Part shown: piece by piece, positions 1 to 10,247 of the stretch
Layout: each line of letters begins with the position of its first letter
Numbering within the stretch: the first letter of the stretch is position 1
Assembly (NCBI RefSeq): GCF_034064985.1
Contig: NZ_CP139249.1
Span: forward strand, 992,001-1,056,000
Length of the DNA: 64,000 nt
Reading direction: 5' to 3'
DNA from: Acinetobacter pittii
GTDB lineage: Bacteria > Pseudomonadota > Gammaproteobacteria > Pseudomonadales > Moraxellaceae
Translations under genes and position numbers: made by a program
The notes under the pieces: model-generated
Told to the model about the DNA's origin: nothing
Database searches by the model: none
Seen by the model: only the letters and a program-made list of their open reading frames with translations

Positions 1-1002
1 TCAGGTTTAGGTCGTGGTTTAAGCCTTAAAGCAATCGTTGTACGTAAGTCTTCTGACGGTGACTTGGCAAAACGTGCTTCTTTACTTCGTCGTGACTCTA
101 TTCACGGTACTTTCGCTGGTACAATTTCTGTTGATGAAGAAAACGAAGCAATCATTGCTAACGGTAACTTCATTAAAGTGATTTATGCGTCTAGCCCAAG
201 TGAAGTTGACTATACTGCATACGGTATTGAAAACGCACTTTTAATCGACAACACTGGTAAATGGCGTGATGCTGAAGGTCTAAGCCAACACTTGAAATGC
301 CCAGGCGTTGCACGTGTTGTATTGACTGCACCAAGTAAAGGCGAAATGAAAAACGTTGTATTTGGTGTAAACAACACAGATATCTTAGATGAAGATAAAA
401 TCATCTCTGCTGCAAGCTGTACAACCAATGCAATCACTCCAATTCTTAAAGTGTTGGATGACAAATATAAAGTTCTTAACGGTCATGTTGAAACTGTTCA
501 CTCATTTACAAATGACCAGAACTTAATCGATAACTACCATAAAGCAGATCGTCGTGGCCGTGCCGCTACTTTGAACATGGTAATTACAGAAACTGGTGCA
601 GCTAAAGCCGTTGCTAAAGCATTACCTGCATTGAAAGGTAAGTTAACTGGTAACTCTGTACGTGTTCCTACACCAAACGTATCTCTTGCAATCTTGAATT
701 TAACACTTGATAAAGAAGTTGATCGCGAAGAAGTGAATGAATACATTCGTCAAATCTCGATTAACTCTAGCCTTCAAGGTCAAATTGGTTATACCAACTC
801 GACTGAAGTTGTATCGAGTGACTTTATCGGTTCTCGTACAGCAGGTGTATACGATGCTCAAGCAACGATTACTTCTGGTAACCGTTTAACTGCTTACGTT
901 TGGTACGATAACGAAGTTGGTTATAGCTGTCAGGTATTACGTATTGCTGAACAAATGTGCGGCGTAAGCTACAAAAAAATTCCAGCAGAATTGAATGCTT
1001 AA
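1..1002 (+). CDS. gap: glyceraldehyde-3-phosphate dehydrogenase, 3' part
   Basis: The reading frame is open from base 1, so the gene begins upstream of the window; about 333 codons are visible. The product oxidises and phosphorylates glyceraldehyde-3-phosphate with NAD(P) in the cytoplasm. The catalytic Cys lies in the SCTTNA motif (Cys codon at 418-420), followed by the TVHSFTNDQ segment, the TGAAKAVAKALP stretch and the C-terminal WYDNEVGYS motif, all typical of GAPDH. Acinetobacter carries a long-form GAPDH of about 480 residues, which would fit sequence missing upstream. A TTG at 64 can open the frame but is internal. A hairpin terminator follows 38 bases after the stop, so the gene ends its transcription unit. 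Confidence 0.93.
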   Translation, partial: SGLGRGLSLKAIVVRKSSDGDLAKRASLLRRDSIHGTFAGTISVDEENEAIIANGNFIKVIYASSPSEVDYTAYGIENALLIDNTGKWRDAEGLSQHLKCPGVARVVLTAPSKGEMKNVVFGVNNTDILDEDKIISAASCTTNAITPILKVLDDKYKVLNGHVETVHSFTNDQNLIDNYHKADRRGRAATLNMVITETGAAKAVAKALPALKGKLTGNSVRVPTPNVSLAILNLTLDKEVDREEVNEYIRQISINSSLQGQIGYTNSTEVVSSDFIGSRTAGVYDAQATITSGNRLTAYVWYDNEVGYSCQVLRIAEQMCGVSYKKIPAELNA

Positions 1003-1039
1003 GATCATTTAACGATCTATAAAATATTTTCACAAAAAG

Positions 1040-1063
1040 ACCCAGTTTAGACTGGGTTTTTTT
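1040..1063 (+). terminator. Rho-independent terminator of gap
   Basis: A seven-base stem (ACCCAGT/ACTGGGT) with a TTAG loop is followed by seven T residues, 38 bases after the gap stop codon. Confidence 0.9.
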
Positions 1064-1151
1064 ACAACCGTACAAAATATATGCTGACTATTTTTTGTAA
1101 ATAAATGAGAATACAAATTAAGGAAAAAAAGAAAATAGTAAGGGATAGAAA

Positions 1152-1877
1152 TTGTCGCAGTTTAAACGTTTGTTGGTCGTTTTTATATTCATCATTATTG
1201 CCAATTTATGTGGTGTACTCATTGCAATATGGGTATTTAAGCACTTTAATATTTATATTCCACTGAAAAATCAGGCGGTTGCTATTGATTTGCAAGAGCC
1301 TCTACAGGTTAAGGTTAAAGTACAAGATGCTTTAAATGTGGATGTAAAGGGGCGCGTAAATGCCAGTATTCCGATTGATGAGAAACTGAATATTCCTTTA
1401 ACACAAACATTAACTCCGCGTGTTTACTTCGATAATATGGTGCCGATTAGCACAACCATTCCAGTCAAAGAAACATTAAAAGTTGAGCAAAATCTACCCA
1501 TTGATACTAAGATTCAGGTGCGAGTTTTAGGACGTGATATTACATTACCATTGAAAGGAACGATTCCATTAAAACTTGATGTGCCAATTGATATTAAGGT
1601 TCCGCTTGAGCAAAAGGTTCATTTAAAATTTGATGCGCCGGTACGCACGGTATTAAAAGAAAATCTACATATTCCTCTAAAAGCTAGATTAGACACGAAT
1701 ATCCCAATTGAAGGAAATTTAAATGTACCTGTCAAAACAGCATTAAATGCTTCGGTTGATGTGAAAAATACTTTACCTGTTAAGATTGCAAATGGTGAGT
1801 TAAAAATTCCTCTGTCCACTATGCGATTAAATCGAGTAATAGGTTCAGAAACATCACAGAAAACAGCTGATCAATAG
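1152..1877 (+). CDS. membrane-anchored beta-repeat protein, paralogue 1
   Basis: I do not recognise a named family. The 241-residue product starts at TTG 1152 after an AGGGAT ribosome site. It has one N-terminal transmembrane helix (about residues 7-30) and then some 200 residues of short alternating hydrophobic strands punctuated by Pro and Leu, with recurring units such as IPIDEKLNIPL, VPIDIKVPLEQ and IPIEGNLNVPV. There are no cysteines in this region and no catalytic motif I can see. This composition suggests an elongated periplasmic beta structure. The next gene encodes a clear paralogue six bases on and is probably cotranscribed. A role in envelope or lipid handling is only an inference. 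Confidence 0.75.
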   Translation: MSQFKRLLVVFIFIIIANLCGVLIAIWVFKHFNIYIPLKNQAVAIDLQEPLQVKVKVQDALNVDVKGRVNASIPIDEKLNIPLTQTLTPRVYFDNMVPISTTIPVKETLKVEQNLPIDTKIQVRVLGRDITLPLKGTIPLKLDVPIDIKVPLEQKVHLKFDAPVRTVLKENLHIPLKARLDTNIPIEGNLNVPVKTALNASVDVKNTLPVKIANGELKIPLSTMRLNRVIGSETSQKTADQ

Positions 1878-1888
1878 GGTGGATGCTA

Positions 1889-2563
1889 ATGTTTCGTTCA
1901 CTCAAGAGTATGGTAATCAGTTTCTTTTTAATGATGATTCTTGCAGCTATTATGTTTTGGGTGTATCTCAACATTCAGGCAAATTTAGTCGTTTCTGCTC
2001 ATAATGCTGATATTAGTTTACCTGACTCTCTAGAAACAAAAATTCAAGTTGGCAATACTTTACAAGTTCAGTCTATTGGTAAACTTGATACAACATTAGA
2101 TATAGACCGTCAATTAACTTTACCTTTAAAAGGCAAATATTTAGCAGATTTAAATTTTGCCGTAGAAACACCTATTACGGTAAGCGTGGACTATTCAACA
2201 ACTCTAAAAATTGATCAGGTTATGCCTTTGGAAACCACAACAGATTTGGTTTATCAAAGTAAATTTTTACCAAAATTTCCGCTTAAATTAGATATTCCTA
2301 TTAAATTGGATGTGCCTTTTAATTTAAAACGTAGTTATACCGTTCCCGTTAAAATTGTTTTTGATGGTCCAGTTTATTTTGAATTCGATGAACCTGTAAA
2401 TTTATCGGTGAAACATCAGTTTAAACCAAGCCTAAACGTGAATGACCCTATGGAAATGGGGAATGTCTCTTCATTTAATGCCATCATGTATAATTCTGTG
2501 CCAAAAACAAAAGCAAATCTTGATATGCAAATGACCTTACCTCTGCGCAATATTCATCCTTGA
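1889..2563 (+). CDS. membrane-anchored beta-repeat protein, paralogue 2
   Basis: This is the partner of the preceding gene: one N-terminal membrane helix (FFLMMILAAIMFWVYL) and then the same Pro/Leu-punctuated short strands, for example LPLKGKYLADLNF and FPLKLDIPIKLDVPF. An ATG at 1883 is also in frame, but the AGGGTGG ribosome site (1876-1882) abuts it and stands six bases before ATG 1889, so I prefer 1889 (224 residues). Tandem duplication of an anchored repeat protein is the simplest origin. The function is unknown. No obvious terminator follows before obgE, only an A/T-rich inverted repeat at 2658-2676. Confidence 0.72.
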   Translation: MFRSLKSMVISFFLMMILAAIMFWVYLNIQANLVVSAHNADISLPDSLETKIQVGNTLQVQSIGKLDTTLDIDRQLTLPLKGKYLADLNFAVETPITVSVDYSTTLKIDQVMPLETTTDLVYQSKFLPKFPLKLDIPIKLDVPFNLKRSYTVPVKIVFDGPVYFEFDEPVNLSVKHQFKPSLNVNDPMEMGNVSSFNAIMYNSVPKTKANLDMQMTLPLRNIHP

Positions 2564-2657
2564 TAATTAAATAAATTGGCTAAATTTTATTTTTTATAAG
2601 GATCCGATTTGCAAAACTAAAAGCATCTGCTGGATTAAAGATAAAACAGATCGTTAT

Positions 2658-2676
2658 AAATGGAATTGTTCCATTT
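2658..2676 (+). repeat. 8-bp inverted repeat upstream of obgE
   Basis: AAATGGAA-TTG-TTCCATTT is a perfect inverted repeat 67 bases before the obgE start. It has no clear T tract, so it may be an operator or a weak terminator of the preceding gene pair. Confidence 0.5.
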
Positions 2677-2712
2677 TCTATTCGAGAATTTTATGAAAAT
2701 ATGGCAGAATAG

Positions 2713-3963
<1,251 letters not shown>

Positions 3964-3978
3964 AAAACCGAGGGAAAC

Positions 3979-5112
3979 ATGATAGAAGTGGTCGATGGGC
4001 AACGTCAGCTCAGTGAGTGTAAACGAGTCGTTGTTAAAATCGGATCATCTTTACTTACAGCTAATGGGCAAGGTTTAGATCTGGATGCTATTTCGCATTG
4101 GGCGAAACAGATTGCAGATCTGCACAATGCCGGACACGAGATTATTTTAGTGTCTTCAGGAGCTGTAGCAGAAGGTATGGTTCGTATGAAGCTTGCGAGT
4201 CGACCCACCGACCTACCCAGTCTACAAGCCTGTGCTGCAATTGGGCAGATGGGCTTAATTCATACTTGGTCTAGTGTGCTTGAAAACCATGGTATTCGTA
4301 CTGCTCAGGTTTTATTGACTCATGATGATCTGGCAGACCGCCGTCGTTATCTGAACTCGTGTGATGCTTTGCAAAACTTGATTGATTGGCGTGTGATTCC
4401 TGTTATTAATGAAAATGACACGGTGTCTACCGATGAGATCCGTTTTGGCGATAACGATACGTTAGCTGCAATGGTGGCAGGTCAGGTTCACGCAGAATTA
4501 CTGATCATTTTAACGGATCAGCAAGGTATGTTTGACTCAGATCCGCGTCATAATCCTGAGGCTAAATTACTCTCTACCGTTCGTGCTATGGATGATGATT
4601 TATTCGACATGGCCGGTGGTGGTGGTGTGCTCGGGCGAGGTGGAATGGTCACTAAAGTTCGTGCTGCACGTTTAGCTGCTAAATCGGGCTGCCCAACCCT
4701 CATCGCGAGTGGTGAAAGTGATAATGTCCTGTCACGTGCGATGGCTGGTGAGATGCTAGGTACTTTATTTACTACAGATAAAGACCGCATGACTGCTCAT
4801 CAACAGTGGCTTGCTGCTCATTTACAAACAGCAGGTCGTCTTGTGATTGATGATGGTGCTGTTGAAGCGATTAAATTGAAACATCGCAGTTTGCTCCCTG
4901 TTGGAGTTAAAAATGTTGAAGGACATTTTGATCGTGGTGATGTGGTTGAATGTGTCGATAAGCAAGGTAAACGTATTGCGGTAGGTCGAGTAAACTTTAG
5001 TTCACGATCAGCCGAAATTATTAAAGGCTTAGCCTCAGATAAAGTTTATCAAGTGCTTGGTGAAGCTCGTTCACTTGAAATGATTCACCGTGATCATATG
5101 GCAATTTATTAA
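3979..5112 (+). CDS. proB: glutamate 5-kinase
   Basis: This enzyme phosphorylates glutamate at the gamma carboxyl, the first step of proline synthesis. The 377-residue product has the amino-acid kinase domain ([10 protein letters not shown] near the N terminus, [29 protein letters not shown]) and the [14 protein letters not shown] loop. A C-terminal PUA domain follows from about residue 280, matching the two-domain enterobacterial enzyme. It lies 15 bases after obgE behind a GAGGGAAAC ribosome site. A strong hairpin terminator follows, shared with the converging HAD gene. proA is not adjacent. Confidence 0.97.
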   Translation: MIEVVDGQRQLSECKRVVVKIGSSLLTANGQGLDLDAISHWAKQIADLHNAGHEIILVSSGAVAEGMVRMKLASRPTDLPSLQACAAIGQMGLIHTWSSVLENHGIRTAQVLLTHDDLADRRRYLNSCDALQNLIDWRVIPVINENDTVSTDEIRFGDNDTLAAMVAGQVHAELLIILTDQQGMFDSDPRHNPEAKLLSTVRAMDDDLFDMAGGGGVLGRGGMVTKVRAARLAAKSGCPTLIASGESDNVLSRAMAGEMLGTLFTTDKDRMTAHQQWLAAHLQTAGRLVIDDGAVEAIKLKHRSLLPVGVKNVEGHFDRGDVVECVDKQGKRIAVGRVNFSSRSAEIIKGLASDKVYQVLGEARSLEMIHRDHMAIY

Positions 5113-5124
5113 GTTTTGTTCAAA

Positions 5125-5156
5125 TAAAAAAGCTCGCTTTATGCGAGCTTTTTTTC
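5125..5156. terminator. bidirectional terminator between proB and the HAD phosphatase gene
   Basis: An AAAAAAGCTCGC stem pairs with GCGAGCTTTTTT around a short TTTAT loop. T tracts occur on both strands. The stop codon of the minus-strand gene lies inside the hairpin. Confidence 0.9.
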
Positions 5157-5795
5157 TGGGGTTAAACGAGGTAAAACACGGTCTTCACCAACCATATAGG
5201 GATGTGTGGCAAGGCTCAGCATGTCTAGGTCTTCTGAGCTATTACCATACGCATAGATCTGGTGGTAATGCTGTAGCATATATTGCTGATGTATTCTTAA
5301 CTTCTTTTGTTCACTACTACAATCCGGAGTGGAGTAGTAACCTGTCATCCTACCGTTTTTAATTTGAGTTTCGGTACAAATCAACTCGATATCTAGTAAC
5401 TTACAAAGTGGAGCAAGATAGACATCAATTGAAGCTGAAACTAATACAACCTGATCACCACGCAATTGATGGTGTTGTAACTGAGTAAAAATTTCTGGCG
5501 AAAGCGCAGAGACTAACTCTTGTGCGTATTCTTCACCTAATCTTTGCAATTCAATTGCAGGGGTATCTTTAAACATGCTACGGAATAACTTGGCACGCAT
5601 AGCATGGGCCGGATAAAAGTTAAGATAGTAGGCTTGAATCCATGGCAGAATTTTCAAGCCTTGCTTAACAATGTGACGCTTAGATAAAGCATAAAAGATG
5701 AACCCTGTAAAACTATCTTTACTACACAAGGTTCCATCAAAATCGAACAGGGCGAGACTTTTTATAGTCTTATTCGTTTCGCTCGTTGCATACAT
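5139..5795 (-). CDS. HAD-superfamily IB phosphatase
   Basis: The 218-residue product carries the three HAD motifs in order: FDFDGTL near residue 18, a VSAS Ser motif in the middle, and GNSSEDLDML near the C terminus. The helical cap after motif I fits subfamily IB, which includes SerB-like phosphoserine phosphatases and relatives acting on phospholipid or sugar phosphates. The substrate cannot be told from the sequence. Its first 34 bases overlap the end of the DUF1615 lipoprotein gene, so the two are probably cotranscribed and translationally coupled. Confidence 0.85.
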   Translation of the reverse strand: MYATSETNKTIKSLALFDFDGTLCSKDSFTGFIFYALSKRHIVKQGLKILPWIQAYYLNFYPAHAMRAKLFRSMFKDTPAIELQRLGEEYAQELVSALSPEIFTQLQHHQLRGDQVVLVSASIDVYLAPLCKLLDIELICTETQIKNGRMTGYYSTPDCSSEQKKLRIHQQYMLQHYHQIYAYGNSSEDLDMLSLATHPYMVGEDRVLPRLTPEKKLA

Positions 5796-6970
5796 GTTTC
5801 ATATCGTCCGTTTACGCGGGTTGCATACCAATTGGTATTATAATCACGACTTAATTTAGGCCCAGAAATCACCACTTGAGGCATTATTGCATAGAGTGGC
5901 TCTTTACCAGTTTTTGATTTATAAAGTTTAGTCAATGCAATATAAGTTTGAGTACTCTCAAACTTTTTCTCTTTTTCTAATTTAAGATCATTACGTATCT
6001 GTCTTGGTGTAACTAAGATATTATTTTTTGCAAATACTGTAATCAGTTCTTTTTCAGACTGGCTTTGAGCAGCACGCGGATCGCCATCTTTTGTGTAAAG
6101 AAGTAGATCACCATCAAGACTTATATCTTTATCGGTAAGTTCTCGTAGCATTTTTTGAAAAGCTGCATTACGGCTAGAGTACATACCAGAGTTATAATCT
6201 GCAAATCGATAAATGGCTTTATCATAGTCTGCTGGATAAACCATTAAACGATGTATGCCGTAATATAGACCACCATATTCGGTATATAGATCATCGCGAA
6301 GCGCAGCAGTACTCATACTTGAACGCTTATTAGCTTTCGCATAGTTAATATGAACTTGCATTGAACCCAAAGTCGTAATAGGGTTCATTTTCTCGCCAAT
6401 ATCTTGACCAACCAATTTGGCTGCACCAGTTAAGGCACTCACATGATAGTGTTTAGCCATGAAGTCGAAAATTTCTCGGTAAAGTAAATCGAGTTCTTTC
6501 TCGGTTTTAACTTTACGCATTTGGCTCATATAGTTGTTATCAGGAGAAGGCTGAGTTCTTAGTACTTCTTCAAAATAACCGGCAATTGTTCCACCAACAG
6601 TTTTGCCAAGCTTATCTTCAAATTTTTCATTTAAACGTGTACTAACTTCTTCAACCGCCTTTTGACCTAATCCCGGCACTTGAGGGTTGGCAACAAAGTT
6701 AGATTCTTGATCAACTACAGCCACAATACTACAGACATTTTTCTTGGTTTTAGGAATATCCAAGTCTTTCATAATGTCATCAATATCTTTAGCCCATGAC
6801 TCACGGTCATGCACACGTGATGGAATTAGACGTTTAATCTGTTGGCTTTCTAGTTCAGGCTCATCATTGTTTGACCACCAAGCTTTATCACCACAAGCAG
6901 CTAAACTCATGCATACGGCGACCATACCGAATGATTTTAATAAAAAACGGGAAGACAACGGTTTGTTCAT
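5762..6970 (-). CDS. DUF1615-family lipoprotein
   Basis: The mature frame starts best at ATG 6970, where a classic lipoprotein signal begins: MNKPLSSRFLLKSF, a hydrophobic stretch, then the lipobox LAAC followed by Gly-Asp. An upstream in-frame start at 7081 would add 37 residues before the signal and overlap dusB, so I reject it. The roughly 400-residue body has a lysozyme-like feel (VVDQESNFVANPQVPGLG; FADYNSGMYSSRN), consistent with DUF1615 proteins of unknown function. Asp after the lipid Cys+1 Gly does not settle inner versus outer membrane. The next gene overlaps it by 34 bases. Confidence 0.82.
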   Translation of the reverse strand: MNKPLSSRFLLKSFGMVAVCMSLAACGDKAWWSNNDEPELESQQIKRLIPSRVHDRESWAKDIDDIMKDLDIPKTKKNVCSIVAVVDQESNFVANPQVPGLGQKAVEEVSTRLNEKFEDKLGKTVGGTIAGYFEEVLRTQPSPDNNYMSQMRKVKTEKELDLLYREIFDFMAKHYHVSALTGAAKLVGQDIGEKMNPITTLGSMQVHINYAKANKRSSMSTAALRDDLYTEYGGLYYGIHRLMVYPADYDKAIYRFADYNSGMYSSRNAAFQKMLRELTDKDISLDGDLLLYTKDGDPRAAQSQSEKELITVFAKNNILVTPRQIRNDLKLEKEKKFESTQTYIALTKLYKSKTGKEPLYAIMPQVVISGPKLSRDYNTNWYATRVNGRYETCMQRAKRIRL

Positions 6971-7053
6971 GGCGAGGAAAGCACCTGCATAAAAAGATGA
7001 GCCGATTAAGCGGATGAAGTATACTATGTTGATCATCAATTGTATGAATATAT

Positions 7054-8079
7054 ATGTATATTGGTCCCTATCAACTGTCAAATAATTTAATTGTTGCTCC
7101 TATGGCGGGAGTTACTGACCGTCCATTTAGAACACTCTGCAAGTATTTTGGCGCAGGCCATGCAGTCAGTGAAATGATGACTGCTGATAAAACTTTGCGG
7201 ATGAGCAAAAAGAGCCTTTACCGTGCGAACTTTGATGGTGAGCTCGCTCCAATCTCTGCTCAAATTGCAGGTTCTGATCCTGAGCAATTAGCAGAGGCTG
7301 CACGCTATCAAGTTGCAAATGGCGCACAAATTGTTGATATCAATATGGGATGTCCTGCCAAGAAAGTATGTAATAAACTCGCAGGTTCAGCGTTATTACA
7401 AGATGAAGACTTAGTGGCTCGAATACTTGATGCAGTGGTCGCTGCTGTTGATGTTCCCGTGACTTTGAAAACCCGTTTGGGCTTTTTAAATGGCCAGGAA
7501 AATATTTTAAGAGTCGCAAAAAGGGCAGAAGAAGCGGGGATTGCCGCGCTAGCTTTACATGGCCGTACTCGCGAAGACATGTATTTAAATACAGCACGTT
7601 ATGATTTGATCAAACATGTTAAAGAATTAATCAATATTCCACTTATTGCGAACGGTGATATTGATAGTCCTGAAAAGGCAAAATATGTGCTCGACTATAC
7701 AGGAGCCGATGCAATCATGATTGGTCGTGCTGCTCAAGGTCGTCCCTGGATTTTCCGTGAAATTGCTCATTATTTAAAAACTGGAGAGCACTTAGCTGCG
7801 CCTAATATTGAAGAAGTCAAAGATGTACTTTTAGGACATTTGACTGAGTTATATCAATTTTATGGCGAATACTCTGGATGCCGTATTGCCCGCAAACACA
7901 TTGCTTGGTACACAAAAGGTTTACGCTCAAGTAACGAATTTCGCCAAAATATGTATAAAGTTGAAAGCACTGCTGAACAAGCATTAGTGGTCGAAAACTA
8001 TTTTAATCAGTTATTGGCTGAAGGCAATTTGATGAGTGATGTACAAGTTGAGCAGGTTAACTTACTAGAAACTCATTAA
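7054..8079 (+). CDS. dusB: tRNA-dihydrouridine synthase B
   Basis: This flavoenzyme reduces uridines in the tRNA D loop. The 341-residue TIM barrel starts with an LIVAPMAGVTDRPFR FMN-binding segment, has DINMGCPAKKVCNKLAGSALL with the catalytic Cys, then KTRLGF, ALHGRTR, IANGDI and IGRAAQGRPW. These fit the DusB subgroup rather than DusA or DusC. The usual dusB-fis pair is absent: a hairpin terminator follows directly and the next gene converges. The ATG at 7054 lacks a good ribosome site, so the exact start is uncertain. The 83-base gap to the lipoprotein gene must hold both divergent promoters. Confidence 0.94.
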   Translation: MYIGPYQLSNNLIVAPMAGVTDRPFRTLCKYFGAGHAVSEMMTADKTLRMSKKSLYRANFDGELAPISAQIAGSDPEQLAEAARYQVANGAQIVDINMGCPAKKVCNKLAGSALLQDEDLVARILDAVVAAVDVPVTLKTRLGFLNGQENILRVAKRAEEAGIAALALHGRTREDMYLNTARYDLIKHVKELINIPLIANGDIDSPEKAKYVLDYTGADAIMIGRAAQGRPWIFREIAHYLKTGEHLAAPNIEEVKDVLLGHLTELYQFYGEYSGCRIARKHIAWYTKGLRSSNEFRQNMYKVESTAEQALVVENYFNQLLAEGNLMSDVQVEQVNLLETH

Positions 8080-8082
8080 ATA

Positions 8083-8111
8083 AAAAGCCAGTATATGATT
8101 ACTGGCTTTTT
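8083..8111. terminator. terminator between dusB and the nitronate monooxygenase-like gene
   Basis: AAAAGCCAGT and ACTGGCTTTT form a ten-base stem around ATATGATT, placed between two converging stop codons. Confidence 0.88.
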
Positions 8112-8116
8112 AAGAT

Positions 8117-9172
8117 TTACTCATCTTCTAGCATTTCTACAACTAACTGGTTAACCAGATCAGCAGCATCTAGCTCTCGTATTTGCGAGACATTACTACC
8201 CGCCCAAAAAGCGCCAAAACCATAGTCTTTATTTTTGCTTGCAATTGCATTGAGTTGCTTAGCCAAATCATAGGTATATGGATATTCGGGTTGAGGAGGG
8301 CGACTAGGTAAATCAATTTGTGTGTGCCAATGGTTGAGCAGGCCGCGGGCCGGACGTCCAGAAAGACTGGCACTGATTTGTGTCACAGACTCATTAAATA
8401 AAGCTTTACGGTATTCTACAGATGCATTTGAAGATGGGCATTGAACGAAGGCAGTTCCGAGTTGAACAGCAGTAGCTCCTAGGCTCAACATATGTCGTGC
8501 TTGTGCTCCATTCATAATACCGCCAGCAGCTACCACAGGTCGTTTGCAATGTTGGACAATCAGATGTACTAAATCACTGGTTTTAATTGCTGGATCAAAA
8601 GTCTTATTAAAGATTCCACGGTGTCCGCCTGCTTCAATTCCTTGAGCAATAATAATATCTATACCAGCCGCTTCAATGGCTTGTGCTTCAACTAAATTAG
8701 TAGCAGAAACCATCGTGATAATTCCTGCATCTTTTAATGCCTGAATTTGATGGGGATTGGGAATGCCAAAATGAAAACTGACCGCTTTAGGTTTGGTTTC
8801 TAATACGACATTTAAAAAATCATCGTTATCAAGAAAACTTGGATAAATACAGTTTAAATTTTGAGGCGGCCGTTCTCCGAACTTTTCAAATTGTGGGCGT
8901 AAATATTCAATCCATTGTGCTGATGTTTGAGGATTAAGTCGTTCGGGCTGATGGCAGAAAAAATTAACTTGAAATGATTTTTCTGTAAGTGTTTGGGTTT
9001 TTAAAATCTGTTCTCGAGCACTTTGTGCTGTATTTGCACCTAGACCTAAGGACCCCAGACCACCCTGATTAGAAACTTCTGCTGCAAGTTCAGGTGTAGA
9101 TACACCTGCCATAGGGGCAAGAAAAATTGGATGTTTAATTTCAAGTTGTTGTAATAGGGTCATTTTATTCAC
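8117..9172 (-). CDS. nitronate monooxygenase-like FMN enzyme
   Basis: The 351-residue product belongs to the 2-nitropropane dioxygenase/nitronate monooxygenase family. It has an N-terminal HPIFLAPMAGVSTPELAAEVS segment, the GIEAGGHRG loop carrying the family His, AAGGIMNG for FMN phosphate binding and LGTAFVQCPSS. Members oxidise alkyl nitronates such as propionate-3-nitronate, but many are enoyl reductase-like or of unknown substrate. It is monocistronic, converging on dusB and separated from the upstream VIT gene by about 108 bases of A/T-rich sequence. Confidence 0.87.
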   Translation of the reverse strand: MNKMTLLQQLEIKHPIFLAPMAGVSTPELAAEVSNQGGLGSLGLGANTAQSAREQILKTQTLTEKSFQVNFFCHQPERLNPQTSAQWIEYLRPQFEKFGERPPQNLNCIYPSFLDNDDFLNVVLETKPKAVSFHFGIPNPHQIQALKDAGIITMVSATNLVEAQAIEAAGIDIIIAQGIEAGGHRGIFNKTFDPAIKTSDLVHLIVQHCKRPVVAAGGIMNGAQARHMLSLGATAVQLGTAFVQCPSSNASVEYRKALFNESVTQISASLSGRPARGLLNHWHTQIDLPSRPPQPEYPYTYDLAKQLNAIASKNKDYGFGAFWAGSNVSQIRELDAADLVNQLVVEMLEDE

Positions 9173-9280
9173 CTCATTTCTTTATCTTCACCATAGCGTG
9201 AAAACCGAACCAAGCGCAAATAATATTGGGCATTTAGTTTTTAAATATTTATTTCTTAATTATTTAAAAGTTCTGGTTTT

Positions 9281-9982
9281 TTAAAGTGGAGTAACATGAA
9301 ATAAAGATCCGATCCAGCTTGAAAAAGCCATCGCTAAAATTCCCCACAAGGTAATCCGTAAACTTCCTTTAAGCTTAGACGTACCTGCGAAATGACTTGA
9401 TAGCGCCCCTAAAAAAGCTAATGAAATAATGCCAAATATTAAAACTGTTTTTTCAATCCAAACTTCTGGGCTGAGCAAAATAGCCAGCATGGGAAACAAT
9501 GCCCCAAATGAAAATGAGCCAGCTGAAGCTAATGCGGCTTGGATAGGATTTGCTGCGGTATTTTCATGAATGCCAATTTCATCGCGTGCGTGAGCACCTA
9601 AGGCATCATGATTTGTAAGTTGTGTAGCAACTTGTCGAGCTAAATCAGGCTCTAAACCTCTGGCTACATAAATTTGAGTGAGTTCATCCAGTTCACGTTG
9701 TGGATGCTTTTTAAGTTCTTGTGCTTCGAACTTTAAATCCGCTTTTTCAATATCTTCTTGGGATTTTACAGAAATATATTCTCCGGCAGCCATAGAGGTT
9801 GCACCAGAAATTAAACCCGCAATACAGGTAATAAGAAGCGTATGAGCAGTGGCTCCACTTGCAGCCATTCCCATAATTAGACTCGTAACAGAAATAATTC
9901 CATCATTAGCCCCTAAAACGGCAGCCCTTAACCAACCTGAGCGGTGAATAAAGTGATGTTCTGAGTGTTGGGAAAAGGACAT
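9281..9982 (-). CDS. VIT/CCC1-family membrane transporter
   Basis: The 233-residue product has the family's N-terminal GANDGIISVTSLIMGMAASG membrane segment, the AAGEYISVKSQ motif after the second helix, a cytoplasmic loop rich in Glu and Lys (about residues 80-145), and three more helices. Relatives move Fe(II) or Mn(II) out of the cytoplasm, in yeast and plants into the vacuole. The metal cannot be assigned here. A perfect inverted repeat upstream (10013-10027) is a candidate operator. Confidence 0.87.
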   Translation of the reverse strand: MSFSQHSEHHFIHRSGWLRAAVLGANDGIISVTSLIMGMAASGATAHTLLITCIAGLISGATSMAAGEYISVKSQEDIEKADLKFEAQELKKHPQRELDELTQIYVARGLEPDLARQVATQLTNHDALGAHARDEIGIHENTAANPIQAALASAGSFSFGALFPMLAILLSPEVWIEKTVLIFGIISLAFLGALSSHFAGTSKLKGSLRITLWGILAMAFSSWIGSLFHVTPL

Positions 9983-10012
9983 GACTTTACCTTTTTTAGT
10001 TATAAATTTTTA

Positions 10013-10027
10013 TCTTATCCTATAAGA
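10013..10027. promoter_or_regulatory. inverted repeat upstream of the VIT-family gene
   Basis: TCTTAT-CCT-ATAAGA lies about 30 bases before the minus-strand start at 9982, where a regulator could act. No regulator can be named. Confidence 0.35.
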
Positions 10028-10117
10028 TTATTTACAATAATACGATTAAAAAATGTGTCATTATAGGAAAAACAAACAGATAAGAAGTTTTTAAAATATA
10101 ATATTAAAGGAGATAAA

Positions 10118-10189
10118 ATGAACAATTTAAAGAACTCATCTACTTATATAAACAGTGTCATTTATGAGTTTAATTATAATACCTATTGA
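10118..10189 (+). CDS. possible 23-residue leader peptide
   Basis: This short frame begins with ATG at 10118, five bases after a strong AAAGGAG ribosome site, and ends with TGA at 10187-10189. The peptide, MNNLKNSSTYINSVIYEFNY plus three residues, is rich in Asn and Tyr. Within it, AACTCAT (10133-10139) and ATGAGTT (10164-10170) form an inverted repeat. It lies 58 bases before the outer-membrane exporter gene. The ribosome site is better than those of many true genes nearby, which suggests it is translated. Chance occurrence in A/T-rich DNA cannot be excluded. Confidence 0.4.
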   Translation: MNNLKNSSTYINSVIYEFNYNTY

Positions 10190-10247
10190 TTAAATTTTAA
10201 TTTTATTTCTACGCAAGCATTCTATCTATTTTACTCTAGAGGTCCCA

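Noticed and set aside
5090..5362. Plus-strand 90-codon frame after proB
   Set aside because: It covers the shared terminator and lies antisense to the HAD gene, with no ribosome site or protein-like composition.
6970..7081. Longer start for the DUF1615 lipoprotein
   Set aside because: It would add 37 residues before a normal lipoprotein signal and overlap the divergent dusB start.
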